A DNA stretch of 64,000 nucleotides, taken from assembly GCF_028369295.1 (NCBI RefSeq), contig NZ_JAQMYP010000037.1, positions 42,510-106,509 on the forward strand, written 5' to 3'. Of this stretch, positions 44,215-52,796 are shown one piece after another; positions within the stretch are counted from its first letter, which is position 1, and every line of letters begins with the position of its first letter. Under the pieces are notes generated by a model, which ran no database searches, was not told where the DNA came from, and was given only the letters and a program-made list of their open reading frames with translations. The translations under genes were made by a program, and so were the position numbers. This stretch comes from Streptomyces sp. HD. Lineage in GTDB: Bacteria; Actinomycetota; Actinomycetes; Streptomycetales; Streptomycetaceae.

Positions 44215-45295
44215 GGCGCTCCAGCCACCCCGTGATGACGTGGGCGATCCGGCCGCCCGCCCGGCCGTCCCACAGGGGCGGCCCCTCCGTGTGCGGTGCT
44301 CCTCCGCCCTCCAGCACCTTACGCAGAGCGGGCACCAACTCCCCGTGCGTGACGAGCCTGTTGGTGCCATGGGTGACCGTGACCGGGCGTTCGGTCGTCG
44401 TACGCAGGGTCAGACACGGGACGCCCAGCACGGTCGTCTCCTCCTGGACGCCGCCCGAGTCGGTGATCACCGCGGCGGCCCCGCGCACGAGGCTCATGAA
44501 CTCGACGTAGCCGAGCGGATCGAGCAGATGGACGCCCGGTGCGTCCGCGAGCCCCGCCGCCCGCAGCGCCTGCCTGCCACGCGGGTGCAGCGGTACGACC
44601 AGGTCGAGATGGCGGGCGGCCTCGGCCAGGGCACGGGCGGCGGCCGCGGCGGCCTCCGGGTCGTCGACGTTGGCGGGCCGGTGCAGGGTGACGACGCCGT
44701 AGCGCTCGGGGAGCCGGTGGGCCGCGCGGGCGGCCGCCGGGTCGAAGTGCTCCATATGGGTGAGCAGGGTGTCGATCATCGGGTTCCCGACGAAGTGCGT
44801 CCGCTCGGCGGCGATCCCCTCACGGGCGAGATGCCCGACGGCCTCGGGGCTCGTGACGAACAGCAGCTCCGCCAGCTGGTCGACCAGACGCCGGTTCACC
44901 TCCTCCGGCATGGCCATGTCGAAGCTGCGCAGCCCCGCCTCGACATGTGCCACCGGGACACCCAGTTTGGCGGCGACGAGGGCCGCGGCCAGCGTTGAGT
45001 TCACATCGCCGTACACCGTGACCAGGGCGGGGGCGCGGGCGGTCAGTTCGGCCTCCAGGGCCATCAGGAGGTCGGCGGTCTGGCGGGCGTGGGTGCCGGA
45101 GCCCACGCTCAGGTCGGTGTCGGGTTCGGGCAGGCCGAGTTGCCGGAAGAAGACGTCCGACATCCGGGCGTCGTAATGCTGGCCGGTGTGGACGAGCACC
45201 TGGTCGCAGCCTGCCGCGGCGAGGGCGCTGACGACCGGTGCGGCCTTGACGAAGTTGGGGCGGGTGCCTACGACGTGGAGTACGCAGCCGTTCAT
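44207..45295 (-). CDS. wecB: UDP-N-acetylglucosamine 2-epimerase (non-hydrolysing)
   Basis: 362 residues, the family length. It has HVVGTRPNFVKAAPV at the N-terminus, HTGQHYDARMSDVFF, VYGDVNSTLAAALVAAKLGVPVAHVEAGLRSFD, VTLHRPANVD and TDSGGVQEE with conserved Glu. It converts UDP-GlcNAc to UDP-ManNAc in the cytoplasm. With the dehydrogenase at 46986 it would supply UDP-ManNAcA for a surface polysaccharide or teichuronic-acid-like polymer. It is first in the minus-strand operon; the divergent region contains a large inverted repeat. Confidence 0.93.
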   Translation of the reverse strand: MNGCVLHVVGTRPNFVKAAPVVSALAAAGCDQVLVHTGQHYDARMSDVFFRQLGLPEPDTDLSVGSGTHARQTADLLMALEAELTARAPALVTVYGDVNSTLAAALVAAKLGVPVAHVEAGLRSFDMAMPEEVNRRLVDQLAELLFVTSPEAVGHLAREGIAAERTHFVGNPMIDTLLTHMEHFDPAAARAAHRLPERYGVVTLHRPANVDDPEAAAAAARALAEAARHLDLVVPLHPRGRQALRAAGLADAPGVHLLDPLGYVEFMSLVRGAAAVITDSGGVQEETTVLGVPCLTLRTTTERPVTVTHGTNRLVTHGELVPALRKVLEGGGAPHTEGPPLWDGRAGGRIAHVITGWLERHG

Positions 45296-45338
45296 GGACC
45301 ATTCTCCTGGCTCGGTCGCCTACGGGGCGCTACATGCC

Positions 45339-45400
45339 GGTGTTGAGAGACCGACCGTGCTCGGCCCTTCGGGCCTCCGCGCGCTTGACCTCTCAACACC
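45339..45400. promoter_or_regulatory. Long inverted repeat in divergent glycan-locus region
   Basis: GGTGTTGAGAG (45339-45349) and CTCTCAACACC (45390-45400) form a perfect 11 bp stem. The 40 bp between contains a second perfect hairpin, GGCCC-TTC-GGGCC (45363-45375). The whole 223 bp region between wecB and the plus-strand glycosyltransferase has no gene. It could be a regulator site, a cruciform or an RNA leader structure. Confidence 0.55.
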
Positions 45401-45518
45401 TGCTCGCCCCTTCGGCTCCCTCGCGGCCGGTGTCGTCGGGACAGTGGCTGTTGGTGGGCCGTTGCCCGGCGTTCGGGGTTGGTGGGCCGTTGTCGGCGGG
45501 GCGACTTACCTTGGCGAT

Positions 45519-46979
45519 ATGTCACAGAATGTTCCTCTTGCCCTCAGTCTGGCTGTCTCCGTCGCCCTTGGCGAGCTGCGCCAGGACCCCCTGCGAGCCG
45601 CCCTGCTCGCCGTACGCCTGCTGCCGGAGCGTGCCCGGCGTGGGTTGCGGCCGCTCGAACTGCGGCTTGCCGGGCGGGCGCGTGCCGCGGGGCCGGTCGC
45701 CACGCCCTCCGCCGTCCGGGTGCCCGCGCCGGTCGGGCGGCCGTTCCGTCCCGTGCCGGGCCGGGTGCTCCATCTGGTCACCAACGGGCTGCCGTTCCGG
45801 CATGCCGGCTACACCGTGCGCACGCAGAAGCTGGCCGAGGCGCAGTCGGCGGCGGGACTGGACCCGCATGTCGTGACCCGGATCGGCTTTCCCGTGACGC
45901 AGGGGGTGCTGGACGCCCGCCCGTCGCAGCAGGTGGCCGGGGTGCCACAGCACCGGCTGCTGCCGTTCCGGCTGCCGTACGGACAGGCCCCGGCACTGGC
46001 GCGCAACGCCGAACTGGCCGCGCGGCTGGTGGAGCGGCTGCGTCCCGCCGTACTGCATGCCGCGACCGACCACGGCAACGGGCGCGTGGCGCTGGCCCTG
46101 CGGGAGACGTACGGGCTGCCGGTGGTCTACGAGGTGCGGGGCTTCCTGGAGGAGACCTGGCTGACCCAGGCGCCGGGTCGTAGCCGGGAGGACGAGACGT
46201 ACCGGGTCCGGCGCGAACTGGAGACGCACTGCATGCGCGAGGCCGATCTGGTGCTGACGCTGGGTGAGGCGATGAAGGGCGAGATCGTGGCGCGCGGGGT
46301 GCCCGAGGAGCGGGTGCTCATCGTGCCGAACGCCGTGGACGACGCCTTCCTGGCCCCGCTGCCGGACGGGGCGCCCGTGCGGGACCGGCTCGGGATCGCG
46401 CCGGACGAGTTCGTCGTCGGCACGGTCGGCAGCCTCACTCCGCACGAGGGGATCGGCACATTGCTCCATGCGGGTGAAGAGCTGCGTCGGCGTGGTGTTC
46501 CGCTGCGGTTGCTGATCGTCGGGGACGGGCCCGAGCGCCCCGCCCTTGAGGCGCTGGCCGGCCGGCTGGGCCTGGACGACGGGGTCGTACTGTTCACCGG
46601 GCGGGTGCCGCACAACCAAGTCCGGGACTACTACGCGGTGTTGGACGTGTTCGCGGTGCCGCGCACCGACGAGCGCGTCTGCCGGCTGGTGACCCCGCTG
46701 AAGCCGGTGGAGGCGATGGCGAGCGGCGTACCCGTGGCCGCGAGCGATCTCACCGCGCTACGAGAACTGGTCGAACCGGAGGTTAACGGACGACTAATTC
46801 CCAACAAATCGCCAAAATCCTGGGCTGATGAACTTGAATCGCTCATTTACAGTCAAAAGCGGCGGACAGAGTGGGGAGCAGCCGCCCGCGCGATGGTCGC
46901 GCGTGACCGCACCTGGAAGCGGGTCGCCGCCACCACTCGTGAGGCGTACGGCGCCCTTGGATGCCTTGAGGCGGGGTGA
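45519..46979 (+). CDS. Glycosyltransferase family 4 protein
   Basis: 486 residues from ATG 45519. The N-terminal GT-B half has HLVTNGLPFRHAGYTVRTQKLAEAQSAAG (the GT4 entry motif) and PVVYEVRGFLEETW. The C-terminal half has VPNAVDDAFL, VVGTVGSLTPHEGIGTLLHAGEEL, VLFTGRVPHNQVRDYYAVLDVFAVPR and the nucleotide-binding E-x7-E-like LKPVEAMASGVPVAASDL. It transfers a sugar in surface-glycan assembly. The 3' part (about 46780-46860) is unusually AT-rich, with codons such as CTA, ATT, AAA, CTT and AGT. It begins the plus-strand operon with the UDP-sugar dehydrogenase and another glycosyltransferase. Confidence 0.9.
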   Translation: MSQNVPLALSLAVSVALGELRQDPLRAALLAVRLLPERARRGLRPLELRLAGRARAAGPVATPSAVRVPAPVGRPFRPVPGRVLHLVTNGLPFRHAGYTVRTQKLAEAQSAAGLDPHVVTRIGFPVTQGVLDARPSQQVAGVPQHRLLPFRLPYGQAPALARNAELAARLVERLRPAVLHAATDHGNGRVALALRETYGLPVVYEVRGFLEETWLTQAPGRSREDETYRVRRELETHCMREADLVLTLGEAMKGEIVARGVPEERVLIVPNAVDDAFLAPLPDGAPVRDRLGIAPDEFVVGTVGSLTPHEGIGTLLHAGEELRRRGVPLRLLIVGDGPERPALEALAGRLGLDDGVVLFTGRVPHNQVRDYYAVLDVFAVPRTDERVCRLVTPLKPVEAMASGVPVAASDLTALRELVEPEVNGRLIPNKSPKSWADELESLIYSQKRRTEWGAAARAMVARDRTWKRVAATTREAYGALGCLEAG

Positions 46980-46985
46980 GTCCCT

Positions 46986-48323
46986 ATGCAGGACGACCAG
47001 ACCGAACCGCTCGGGGAAGCGAGCGAACCGCTCGGAGAACCCCTCGGAGAAGCAGAACGGCCCGATCACGTGGAACTCGCGGTGATCGGGCTGGGATACG
47101 TCGGACTGCCGCTCGCACGCGAGGCGGCGTCGATCGGCCTCAGGGTCGTCGGGCTGGACCGTGACCCCAGGATCGTGGAGGCGCTCAACACCGGGCACTC
47201 CCATGTCGACGACGTCTCCGACGAGGACGTCCGCCGGATGCTGACGGCAGGCTTCGCGGCCTGCACGGACGACGCCTGTCTGGCCCGCGCGCAGACGGTG
47301 GTGATCTGTGTGCCGACCCCGCTCAGCGAGGACGGCGGGCCCGATCTGAGCGCGGTGAGGTCCGCCGTGCGCACGGTGGCGGGCCGACTGCGGCCCGGGC
47401 AGCTCGTCGTACTGGAGTCGACCACCTATCCGGGCACCACGGAGGAGGTCGTGCGGCCGCTCCTGGAGGAGTCCGGGTTCAAGGTCGGCTCGGACTTCGC
47501 GCTCGCCTTCTCACCGGAGCGCATCGACCCGGGCAACACCACACACGGCCTGCGCACCACACCCAAGGTGGTCGGCGGCTGCACCCCGTCGTGCGCGGCG
47601 CGTGCGGCGGCCTTCTACGGCAAGCTCGTCGACACCGTCGTGCAGGCGAAGGGCACCCGCGAGGCCGAGATGGCCAAGCTGCTGGAGAACACCTACCGGC
47701 ATGTGAACATCGCCCTGGTCAACGAACTGGCGGTGATCAGCCACGAGTTGCGTGTCGACCTGTGGGACGCGATCCGCTGCGCCGGCACCAAGCCGTTCGG
47801 CTTCCAGGCGTTCCGGCCCAGTCCCGGCGTCGGCGGGCACTGCATACCCATCGACCCCAACTACCTGTCGTACAAGGTGCGTTCGTCCCTCGGCTACGAG
47901 TTCCGGTTCGTCGAACTCGCCCAGGAGATCAACCGCCGGATGCCGGAGTACGTCGTGCGCCGCGCCCAGGACCTCCTCAACACCGCCGGCCGGCCGTTGC
48001 ACGGCTCCCGGGTGCTGCTGCTCGGGGTCACCTACAAGCCGGACGTGGCGGACCAGCGGGAGTCGCCCGCGGTGCCGGTGGCGCGGCTGCTGCGGGAGCG
48101 GGAGGCCGAGGTCTCCTTCCACGATCCGCATGTGCGGCTGTGGTCTGTGGACGGTGCGGGCGTCCCGCGCGTCGACGACGTCACGCAGGCCGCGCGCGAG
48201 CACGACCTGACGATCCTGCTCCAGGACCACTCGGCCTACGACCTGCCGGCCCTCGGCGACGCGGCCCGGCTGCTGTTCGACACACGTGGTCGGATCTTCC
48301 GGCCCGACGTCGAGGTGTTGTAG
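46986..48323 (+). CDS. wecC: UDP-N-acetyl-D-mannosamine/hexosamine dehydrogenase
   Basis: 445 residues. The N-terminal NAD motif is AVIGLGYVGLPLAREAASIGLRVVGLD (near 37), with VPTPLSEDGGPDL, the central KLLENTYRHVNIALVNELA and the catalytic cysteine C286 in GVGGHCIPIDPNYL. The C-terminal UDP-binding domain has LLGVTYKPDVADQRESPA. Pairing with WecB indicates oxidation of UDP-ManNAc to UDP-ManNAcA, although UDP-GlcNAc dehydrogenases are similar. The N-terminal 35 residues are acidic and repetitive (EPLGEASEPLGEPLGEAE). It begins 6 nt after the glycosyltransferase. Confidence 0.9.
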   Translation: MQDDQTEPLGEASEPLGEPLGEAERPDHVELAVIGLGYVGLPLAREAASIGLRVVGLDRDPRIVEALNTGHSHVDDVSDEDVRRMLTAGFAACTDDACLARAQTVVICVPTPLSEDGGPDLSAVRSAVRTVAGRLRPGQLVVLESTTYPGTTEEVVRPLLEESGFKVGSDFALAFSPERIDPGNTTHGLRTTPKVVGGCTPSCAARAAAFYGKLVDTVVQAKGTREAEMAKLLENTYRHVNIALVNELAVISHELRVDLWDAIRCAGTKPFGFQAFRPSPGVGGHCIPIDPNYLSYKVRSSLGYEFRFVELAQEINRRMPEYVVRRAQDLLNTAGRPLHGSRVLLLGVTYKPDVADQRESPAVPVARLLREREAEVSFHDPHVRLWSVDGAGVPRVDDVTQAAREHDLTILLQDHSAYDLPALGDAARLLFDTRGRIFRPDVEVL

Positions 48324-48378
48324 GTCCGCGCCCATGTGAGGCCGTCGTACTCGGGGCAGTCGAAAGGTGCGTGCTCTG

Positions 48379-49545
48379 ATGCGGATACTCGTCGTCACCG
48401 TCGTCCATCACCCCGAGGACGCCCGGATCCTGCACCGGGAGATCGCCGCGCTGCGGGAACGCGGGCACCGGGTCGTGTACGCCGCGCCGTTCGCGTCCCG
48501 CGAGGTGACACCACGGCGGTACGTCGAGGGCGTCGACCTGCCCCGGGCCGCCGGCCGGGACCGCCGGACGGCACTGCGCGCGGCCCGTAGCCTGCTCGCC
48601 GAGCGCGGGCCTCAGGCGGACGTCGTCCTGCTGCACGACCCGGAGTTGCTGCTCGCCCTGCCCGGCACACTGCGCCGTTGGCGGCGCGGCGGGCGGGTTC
48701 CGGTCACCGTGTGGGACGTGCACGAGGACACGGCGGCCGCACTGGTGATGAAGCGCTGGCTGCCGAGGCCGCTCCGGCCGCCGCTTCGCCTTGCCGTGCG
48801 GGCGGCGGAACGGCTGGCGGAGCGGCATCTGCGGCTGCTGCTCGCCGAGGACGCCTACCAGCAGCGCTTCCGCCGCCCGCACCCCGTCGTCACGAACCTC
48901 ACCACGGTGCCGCCGGACCGGCCCGAGCCGCCGGGCGACGACCGGGTCGTCTACCTCGGGCACCTCTCCCGGGCGCGGGGCGCGCTGGAACTCATCGAGA
49001 CGGCACGGCTGCTGGCACCGGACATCCACGTCGAGGTGATCGGCGCGGCGGACCCCGAGGTGCGGGGCGCGCTCACCGAGGCCGACCGGGACGGCGTACT
49101 GCGCTGGCACGGCTATCTGCCCAACGACCGCGCCCTCGCCCTGCTCTCCGGCGCCCTGGCCGGCCTCTCCCTCCTCCATGACCAGCCCAACTACCGCCAT
49201 TCGCGGCCGACGAAGGCCGTGGAGTACATGGCCCACGGCGTTCCCCTCGTCACCACGCCCACCCCGCTCGCGGCCGGCCTGGTCGAGCGCTACGGCTGCG
49301 GCCTCGTCGTGCCGTACGGCGACCCGGCCACGGCGGCGGAGGCCGTACGGCGTCTGCGCGCCGACCCGGAGATGCGTCTGCGCGCGGCCACGCGGGGCTG
49401 GGAAGCGGCCCTGGCCCACCTCAACTGGGCCGACCGGGCGACCGAGTTCGTGATGTGCCTGGAAACCTGGGTGAAGGAGGCGACCGGCGCATCGAACGCC
49501 GGATCCGCCGCTACGGTCGCGGATGCCGCGGCTCGTACAGGCTGA
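48379..49545 (+). CDS. Glycosyltransferase (GT-B)
   Basis: 388 residues from ATG 48379 with GAAAGGTG upstream; a GTG four codons earlier is possible. MRILVVTVVHHPEDARILHREIAALRERGHRVVYAAP is a GT4 N-terminus, VWDVHEDTAAALVM carries a DVHE motif, and VVYLGHLSRARGALELIETARLL, RWHGYLPNDRALALLSGALAGLSLL and KAVEYMAHGVPLVTTP form the donor domain. It resembles the YypL/TuaH-like surface-polymer glycosyltransferases. It is the last gene of the plus-strand glycan operon and its 3' end overlaps a convergent VOC gene by 35 bp. Confidence 0.88.
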   Translation: MRILVVTVVHHPEDARILHREIAALRERGHRVVYAAPFASREVTPRRYVEGVDLPRAAGRDRRTALRAARSLLAERGPQADVVLLHDPELLLALPGTLRRWRRGGRVPVTVWDVHEDTAAALVMKRWLPRPLRPPLRLAVRAAERLAERHLRLLLAEDAYQQRFRRPHPVVTNLTTVPPDRPEPPGDDRVVYLGHLSRARGALELIETARLLAPDIHVEVIGAADPEVRGALTEADRDGVLRWHGYLPNDRALALLSGALAGLSLLHDQPNYRHSRPTKAVEYMAHGVPLVTTPTPLAAGLVERYGCGLVVPYGDPATAAEAVRRLRADPEMRLRAATRGWEAALAHLNWADRATEFVMCLETWVKEATGASNAGSAATVADAAARTG

Positions 49546-49852
49546 CCTCGCCGCCGCCCGGCAACAGGAAGCCGGTCACCCTGCCCCAGGCGGCTTCCTG
49601 CACCGGCCGGGTGAATTCCACGCCCTTGCCGGTGAGCTCCGCGGTCGTCGTGTCGAGGTCGTCGCACATCAGCATCAGTTCGTGCCCCGGCTCACCCTCC
49701 GCCGGATGGCACGCGACCTCTGTCGGCGGTGCCCCGAAGATGAGCCAACCGTGTCCGGCGTCGACGTGCGGCCAGCCGAGGACGTCCCGGAAGAAAGCGC
49801 GGTCCGCCTGGGCGTCGCGCGTGTGGATCACCACATGTGCCCCATTGATCAC
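49511..49852 (-). CDS. VOC-family (glyoxalase-like) protein
   Basis: 113 residues, one vicinal-oxygen-chelate unit: GAHVVIHTRDAQADRAFFRDVLGWPHVDAGHGWLIFGAP, then HELMLMCDDLDTTTAELTGKGVEF and GRVTGFLLPGGGEVSLYEP. His6 and the Glu in VSLYE occupy metal-ligand positions. Small stand-alone VOC proteins may be isomerases, dioxygenases or drug-binding resistance proteins; no substrate can be inferred. The 3' end overlaps the glycosyltransferase. Confidence 0.82.
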   Translation of the reverse strand: MINGAHVVIHTRDAQADRAFFRDVLGWPHVDAGHGWLIFGAPPTEVACHPAEGEPGHELMLMCDDLDTTTAELTGKGVEFTRPVQEAAWGRVTGFLLPGGGEVSLYEPRHPRP

Positions 49853-49905
49853 GGGCGGAGGCTAGGCCCGTCTCCCGGGCGACGGCAAGCGCGGCGCGCT
49901 GCCCG

Positions 49906-50340
49906 TCACGCCGATGCCGCGCCCACGCAGAACTCGTTGCCTTCCGGGTCGGCCATCACGATGTGGTGACCGTCGAACTGCGCCAAGAGGCCGGCACCCG
50001 CTTTCACCAGCCGCTCGGACTCGGCGCGGATGCGGGCCCACCGCTCGTCGGGGCTGCCGTGGCCCGGCACCCGGATGTCGATGTGGAGCCGGTTCTTGGC
50101 CGTCTTCGGCTCGGGCACCTTCAGTATGGACAGACGGGGGCCGACGCCGTCAGGATCGCAGAGCCAGGCTCCGTCGTCCGCGGAGTCGTCCTCGGGCAGA
50201 TCGAACTGCGCGAGCCACTCCTCGCGCGTCGCGAAGGGCGGGGGCGGCGGTTCGTCGACATACCCGAGGGCCGTCTTCCAGAATGTGGCGAGGCGCTGTG
50301 CGTCCGCGCAGTCAAGCGTGAGATCGAATACGGCTGCCAT
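49906..50340 (-). CDS. VOC-family protein
   Basis: 144 residues from ATG 50340. FDLTLDCADAQRLATFWKTALGY is the N-terminal half of a glyoxalase-like module with Asp in place of the usual His, and RLHIDIRVPGHGSPDERWARIRAESERLVKAGAGLLAQFDGHHIVMADPEGNEFCVG is the second. This matches the Glyoxalase_6 family, common in actinobacteria and functionally undefined. It lies 53 bp from the preceding VOC gene in the same orientation but is probably independent. Confidence 0.82.
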   Translation of the reverse strand: MAAVFDLTLDCADAQRLATFWKTALGYVDEPPPPPFATREEWLAQFDLPEDDSADDGAWLCDPDGVGPRLSILKVPEPKTAKNRLHIDIRVPGHGSPDERWARIRAESERLVKAGAGLLAQFDGHHIVMADPEGNEFCVGAASA

Positions 50341-50525
50341 ACCAGGACCGTACTGCCCACCACTGACAACCACCCCGGCTCACGGACCCGCGCAGGGCAC
50401 CCACGCCCCGTTGACAGGTGACGTTTCACGCAAGAACATCGGCCGCGACGAGCACAAAAGAACAGTACTGCGGCACAGCGACCCCACGACCCCATGGTTC
50501 TCCCGTCTCTCGCAGAAGGACGTGA

Positions 50526-52577
50526 GTGGTGCGCATCCCTTCCCGCAAGTTCGGCTCTCTGCTGGCCGCCACACTCACGGCGGCCCTCCTGCCGGCGACC
50601 GCCCTCGGCACCCCCGCACCGGAGTCGCACACCAGGGTCTCGGAGTCGCGCGACGCGGTGACCCTCAGCTCCCGCGGCTACTCGGTCTCCGTGCGCACCG
50701 ACGGCCAACTGGCCCTGACCACCCGAAGATCGGACCGCACGGTACTGACCACCGGCTCCGAAGCCCTCCGCTTCCACAGCGGCGGCACCTGGCAGCACGC
50801 CACACGGCTCACCGACTGGCGCTGGCAGAACGGTGTACTCACCCTGACCGCGGACACGACCCTCCCGGGCGCACACGTCGAGGCCCGCCTGACACCCGCC
50901 TCCGACCGCTACCTGCTCGAATGGGACGTCAAGGGCGTCAAGGCCACCGAACTCGGCCTGACCTACGACCTCTCCTCCGCCGGCCACTGGTACGGCCACG
51001 GCGAGACCGCCACCCCCGCCGGCGGCCCGTACACCGACCAGCCCTGGCCGCTGGACGCTGGGCGGGTCGACCAGGAGGACTTCAGCGCGGCGTCGTACCA
51101 GATGGTCGACCCGTTCTGGTTCACGGCGAGTTCTGCCGGCCTGTACATCGACACCGGCGACACCATGGACGTGTCCCTCAACGCGGGCGGCGACGGGCTC
51201 GGCCGCTTCACGGTCGAGTCGGGGGCGACGTACAGGGCGACGGTCTTCGTCGAGTCGACCCCGCGTGCCGTCTACCGCGACTACATCGGCGTCGTCGGCA
51301 GGCCGCGCCAGAGCGACGCGACCTACGAGCAGTACGCCAAGCCGCTGTGGAACTCCTGGGCGCAGTTCTACACGAAGGTCGACCAGGGCAAGATCCTGGA
51401 CTACGCGACCGACCTGCACGACAACGGACTTGACGGCCACACCGTCCAGCTCGACGACAAGTGGGAGTCGAACTACGGCAACATGACCTTCGACCCGAAG
51501 GCCTACCCGGACCCCAGGGCCATGTCCGACCGGATCCACGACCTCGGCTACGACTTCGGCCTCTGGGTCACCCTGTGGATCAACCTGGACTCCGCCAACT
51601 ACCGGTACGCGGCCGACCACGACTATCTGCTGCGGGACGCCGCCGACCCCGCCAAGCCCTGCACGGTCACCTGGTGGAACGGCACGGCGGGCATCGTCGA
51701 CCTGGCCAACCCCGAGGCGAAGGCCTGGTACCGGAGCAATCTGCGGAAGCTGATGGACACCTACCGGGTCGACGGCCTGAAGTTCGACACCCGCTTCTTC
51801 GACGACCACTGCGCCGGACGCGACGGCAACACCCGCACCGACTACCAGCGCCTCGGCTCCGAACTCGCCGACGCCTACGACCTCCAGGGCGCCGGCATCC
51901 GCGTGCACTGGGGCAGGCCCGCGCACGAGTCGGGCTTCGTCATCCGGCAGATCGACAAGGGCACCGGCTGGAACTCCCTCAAGGCGTCCGTCACCCAGAA
52001 CCTCGCCCTGTCCACCATCGGCTACCCGTTCATCGAGACCGACATGATCGGCGGCTCCCTCGGCCAGCCCGCGCCGACGAAGGAGGTACTGGTGCGCTGG
52101 GCGCAGTCGGCGTCGTACATGCCGCTGATGTACGCCTCCACGTCCCCCGTGGACACGATCGACCCGACGACCGGCCAGAAGGTCGACTACGACGACGAGA
52201 CCGTCGCCCTGTACCGGGCGGCGACGGCCCGCCACGAACGGCTGGCGCCCTACATCTGGGACCAGGTGCGCGACACGCTCAGGACCGGGGATCCGATCGT
52301 GCGCCCGCTGTTCTTCGACTTCCCTCAGGACAGGGCGGGTTACACGATCGACGACCAGTGGATGCTCGGCCCGGCGGTGCTGGCGGCACCCAATCTCACG
52401 TCCTCGCCGTCACGGGACATCCACCTGCCGCCCGGCACGTGGTACGACGTCAACCGCGGTACGACGATCAAGGGCCCGGCGACCCTCAGGTCGTACCCGA
52501 CCCCGCTGTCCGTCACGCCCGCCTTCGTGAACCTGCGCGCCGAGGGCGCCGATGAGGCGCTGCGGGCGCTGCGCTAG
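50526..52577 (+). CDS. Secreted GH31 glycosidase (MYORG-like group)
   Basis: 683 residues. The signal peptide is FGSLLAATLTAALLPATALGTPA (cleavage near residue 29). After a beta-sandwich domain, the barrel has LWNSWAQFYTKVDQGKILDYA, VQLDDKWESNYGNMTFDPKAYPD and the GH31 nucleophile Asp421 in LKFDTRFF. The acid/base Asp506 lies in YPFIETDMIGG. These blocks resemble the GH31 branch of mammalian MYORG, shown to act on alpha-galactosides, rather than plain alpha-glucosidases. It should release alpha-linked sugars outside the cell. GTG 50526 and GTG 50529 are both possible starts. It appears monocistronic and ends at a strong hairpin. Confidence 0.87.
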   Translation: MVRIPSRKFGSLLAATLTAALLPATALGTPAPESHTRVSESRDAVTLSSRGYSVSVRTDGQLALTTRRSDRTVLTTGSEALRFHSGGTWQHATRLTDWRWQNGVLTLTADTTLPGAHVEARLTPASDRYLLEWDVKGVKATELGLTYDLSSAGHWYGHGETATPAGGPYTDQPWPLDAGRVDQEDFSAASYQMVDPFWFTASSAGLYIDTGDTMDVSLNAGGDGLGRFTVESGATYRATVFVESTPRAVYRDYIGVVGRPRQSDATYEQYAKPLWNSWAQFYTKVDQGKILDYATDLHDNGLDGHTVQLDDKWESNYGNMTFDPKAYPDPRAMSDRIHDLGYDFGLWVTLWINLDSANYRYAADHDYLLRDAADPAKPCTVTWWNGTAGIVDLANPEAKAWYRSNLRKLMDTYRVDGLKFDTRFFDDHCAGRDGNTRTDYQRLGSELADAYDLQGAGIRVHWGRPAHESGFVIRQIDKGTGWNSLKASVTQNLALSTIGYPFIETDMIGGSLGQPAPTKEVLVRWAQSASYMPLMYASTSPVDTIDPTTGQKVDYDDETVALYRAATARHERLAPYIWDQVRDTLRTGDPIVRPLFFDFPQDRAGYTIDDQWMLGPAVLAAPNLTSSPSRDIHLPPGTWYDVNRGTTIKGPATLRSYPTPLSVTPAFVNLRAEGADEALRALR

Positions 52578-52588
52578 CCAAGGAGGGG

Positions 52589-52638
52589 CGCTTCGCGCGT
52601 ACCGGCCGGATTCAGGGGCGGCCGGCACGCGCGAAGCG
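52589..52638. terminator. Hairpin terminator of the GH31 gene
   Basis: CGCTTCGCGCGT (52589-52600) pairs perfectly with ACGCGCGAAGCG (52627-52638). After one mismatch CCGGCC pairs with GGCCGG, giving about 18 pairs. It begins 12 nt after the stop codon. Confidence 0.75.
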
Positions 52639-52796
52639 GGCGCCGACAACCTGATCGGCATCCCCGAGCCCGACGGCCCCGCCCGCCTCGAACCGCTCGC
52701 GCTGCCGGGCACGGTCTGCTCCCGCCCGTGTCTGCGCACCGTCCGCACCATCGGCAGTGGATCAACCCTGGCGGCGGGCACGGGAGGTGACGTGGA
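52639..52796. other. Intergenic stretch, possible gene remnant
   Basis: No gene supported. One plus-strand frame reads protein-like (NLIGIPEPDGPARLEPLALPG) but has no start or partner, so it may be decayed coding sequence. It contains TGGATCAACCCTG at 52758-52770, repeated at 53247-53259 on the other side of the next gene. Confidence 0.3.

Noticed and set aside
45186..45518. N-terminal extension of the glycosyltransferase at 45519 into the wecB gene
   Set aside because: It crosses the inverted-repeat region and has no similarity to GT4 enzymes; the start at 45519 fits homology better.
50411..50440. TTGACA at 50411 as a promoter of the GH31 gene
   Set aside because: No convincing -10 element at the right spacing; the nearby GTGA-CGTT-TCAC dyad has only 4 bp arms.
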